Shown here one piece after another: positions 63,879-64,000 of a stretch of 64,000 nt of DNA (position 1 is its first letter; every line of letters begins with the position of its first letter). The position numbers were made by a program, and so were the translations under genes. The notes under the pieces are model-generated. The model was not told where the DNA came from. It saw only the letters and a list, made by a program, of their open reading frames with translations, and did not search any database. Source of the stretch: Pseudomonadota bacterium (GTDB lineage Bacteria > Pseudomonadota > Alphaproteobacteria > Caulobacterales > Caulobacteraceae); NCBI GenBank assembly GCA_023432855.1, contig JAEZEZ010000067.1, positions 58,916 to 122,915 of the forward strand, given 5' to 3'.

Positions 63879-63901
63879 ATCCCCGGAACAAGTCCGGGGA
63901 T
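63879..63901. repeat. Short palindromic repeat (hairpin)
   Basis: Perfect 9-bp arms ATCCCCGGA and TCCGGGGAT with a 5-base loop (ACAAG). The surrounding GGATCCCCGG...CCGGGGATGAC sequence is a form of the intergenic palindromic unit seen in many alphaproteobacterial genomes. It lies in the gene-free 63814-64000 stretch after the four-TM protein; the rest of that stretch shows nothing further. Confidence 0.65.
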
Positions 63902-64000
63902 GACGGGTGGGGGTGAGGCCGAAACCGCCCCTCCCCCAAACCTCACGATGGAATGATGCGCCCGCGACCGGACGGGTCAAGGATGGGCCGGAGGCCCACC

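Noticed and set aside
1..64000. tRNA, rRNA, CRISPR, insertion sequence or prophage
   Set aside because: Every gap was examined by eye; none showed repeated spacers, transposase motifs, integrase genes or tRNA-like stems.

Overview
The window is chromosomal core sequence from a high-GC alphaproteobacterium, almost certainly a member of the Caulobacteraceae (Caulobacter/Phenylobacterium-like). The best markers are GcrA, a PodJ-like polarity protein, rodZ-ispG, the conserved secA/argJ neighbourhood, ptsP near lysC, and TTAA-N7-TTAA (CtrA-type) and GANTC (CcrM-type) motifs in intergenic DNA. Genes are packed tightly on both strands and many neighbours overlap by 1-8 bp. I see no rRNA, tRNA, CRISPR array, insertion sequence or prophage.

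Layout. 0-2.6 kb: the end of an acyl-CoA synthetase gene, an enoyl-CoA hydratase and a YihY/BrkB membrane protein. 2.6-15.7 kb: prfA, an Rrf2 regulator with a TauE/SafE exporter, a GST, a lipoprotein hydrolase, ispG-rodZ, ptsP, lysA, a small secreted protein, lysC and ubiG. 15.7-19.5 kb: GNAT, DUF1178, nitrilase, glutaredoxin and comF on the minus strand, with an NDUFAF5-like methyltransferase divergent from comF. 19.5-25.9 kb: a ppiC lipoprotein-argJ-mutT-Flp pilin operon divergent from secA, followed by a small cysteine-rich exported protein. 25.9-33.9 kb: tandem TetR regulators, a HIG1-like protein, a cobalamin adenosyltransferase, etfB-etfA-hbd, a PKHD dioxygenase and two lipoproteins. 33.9-43.7 kb: a TlpA-like thioredoxin divergent from argH-lptM, a phosphoribosyltransferase, a zinc-ribbon protein, ftsE-ftsX-ydcF-plsC, and a hisC/chorismate mutase/DUF2125 operon. 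43.7-49.8 kb: a DinG-family helicase divergent from an Lhr-type helicase and PdeM. 49.8-56.4 kb: DUF3429/TIGR02186/TauE, the PodJ-like protein, a PNPOx-like stress protein and a Tat-type esterase. 56.4-64 kb: argD-argF, an M28 peptidase, an ABC-2 permease, gcrA, apaG, dcd and a small membrane protein.

How the genes work together. Arginine synthesis is scattered through the window (argJ, argD, argF, argH), as is the aspartate/lysine route (lysC, lysA). The etf and hbd genes link fatty-acid oxidation to the respiratory chain. Cell-cycle and cell-envelope functions recur: gcrA, podJ-like, ftsEX, rodZ, secA and plsC. The gcrA and podJ-like upstream regions both carry CtrA-box-like sequences plus GANTC sites, which fits the Caulobacter cell-cycle circuit.

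The least explained items are: an exported protein whose six cysteines are spaced as a mirror image (x3-x6-x9-x6-x3); an orphan Flp pilin gene with a TTG start; two divergent gene pairs whose start codons share one CATG; the Lhr-PdeM repair pair without its usual ligase and exonuclease; and a 128-bp nested palindromic element between gcrA and apaG. All motif and domain statements were made by eye without database searches.
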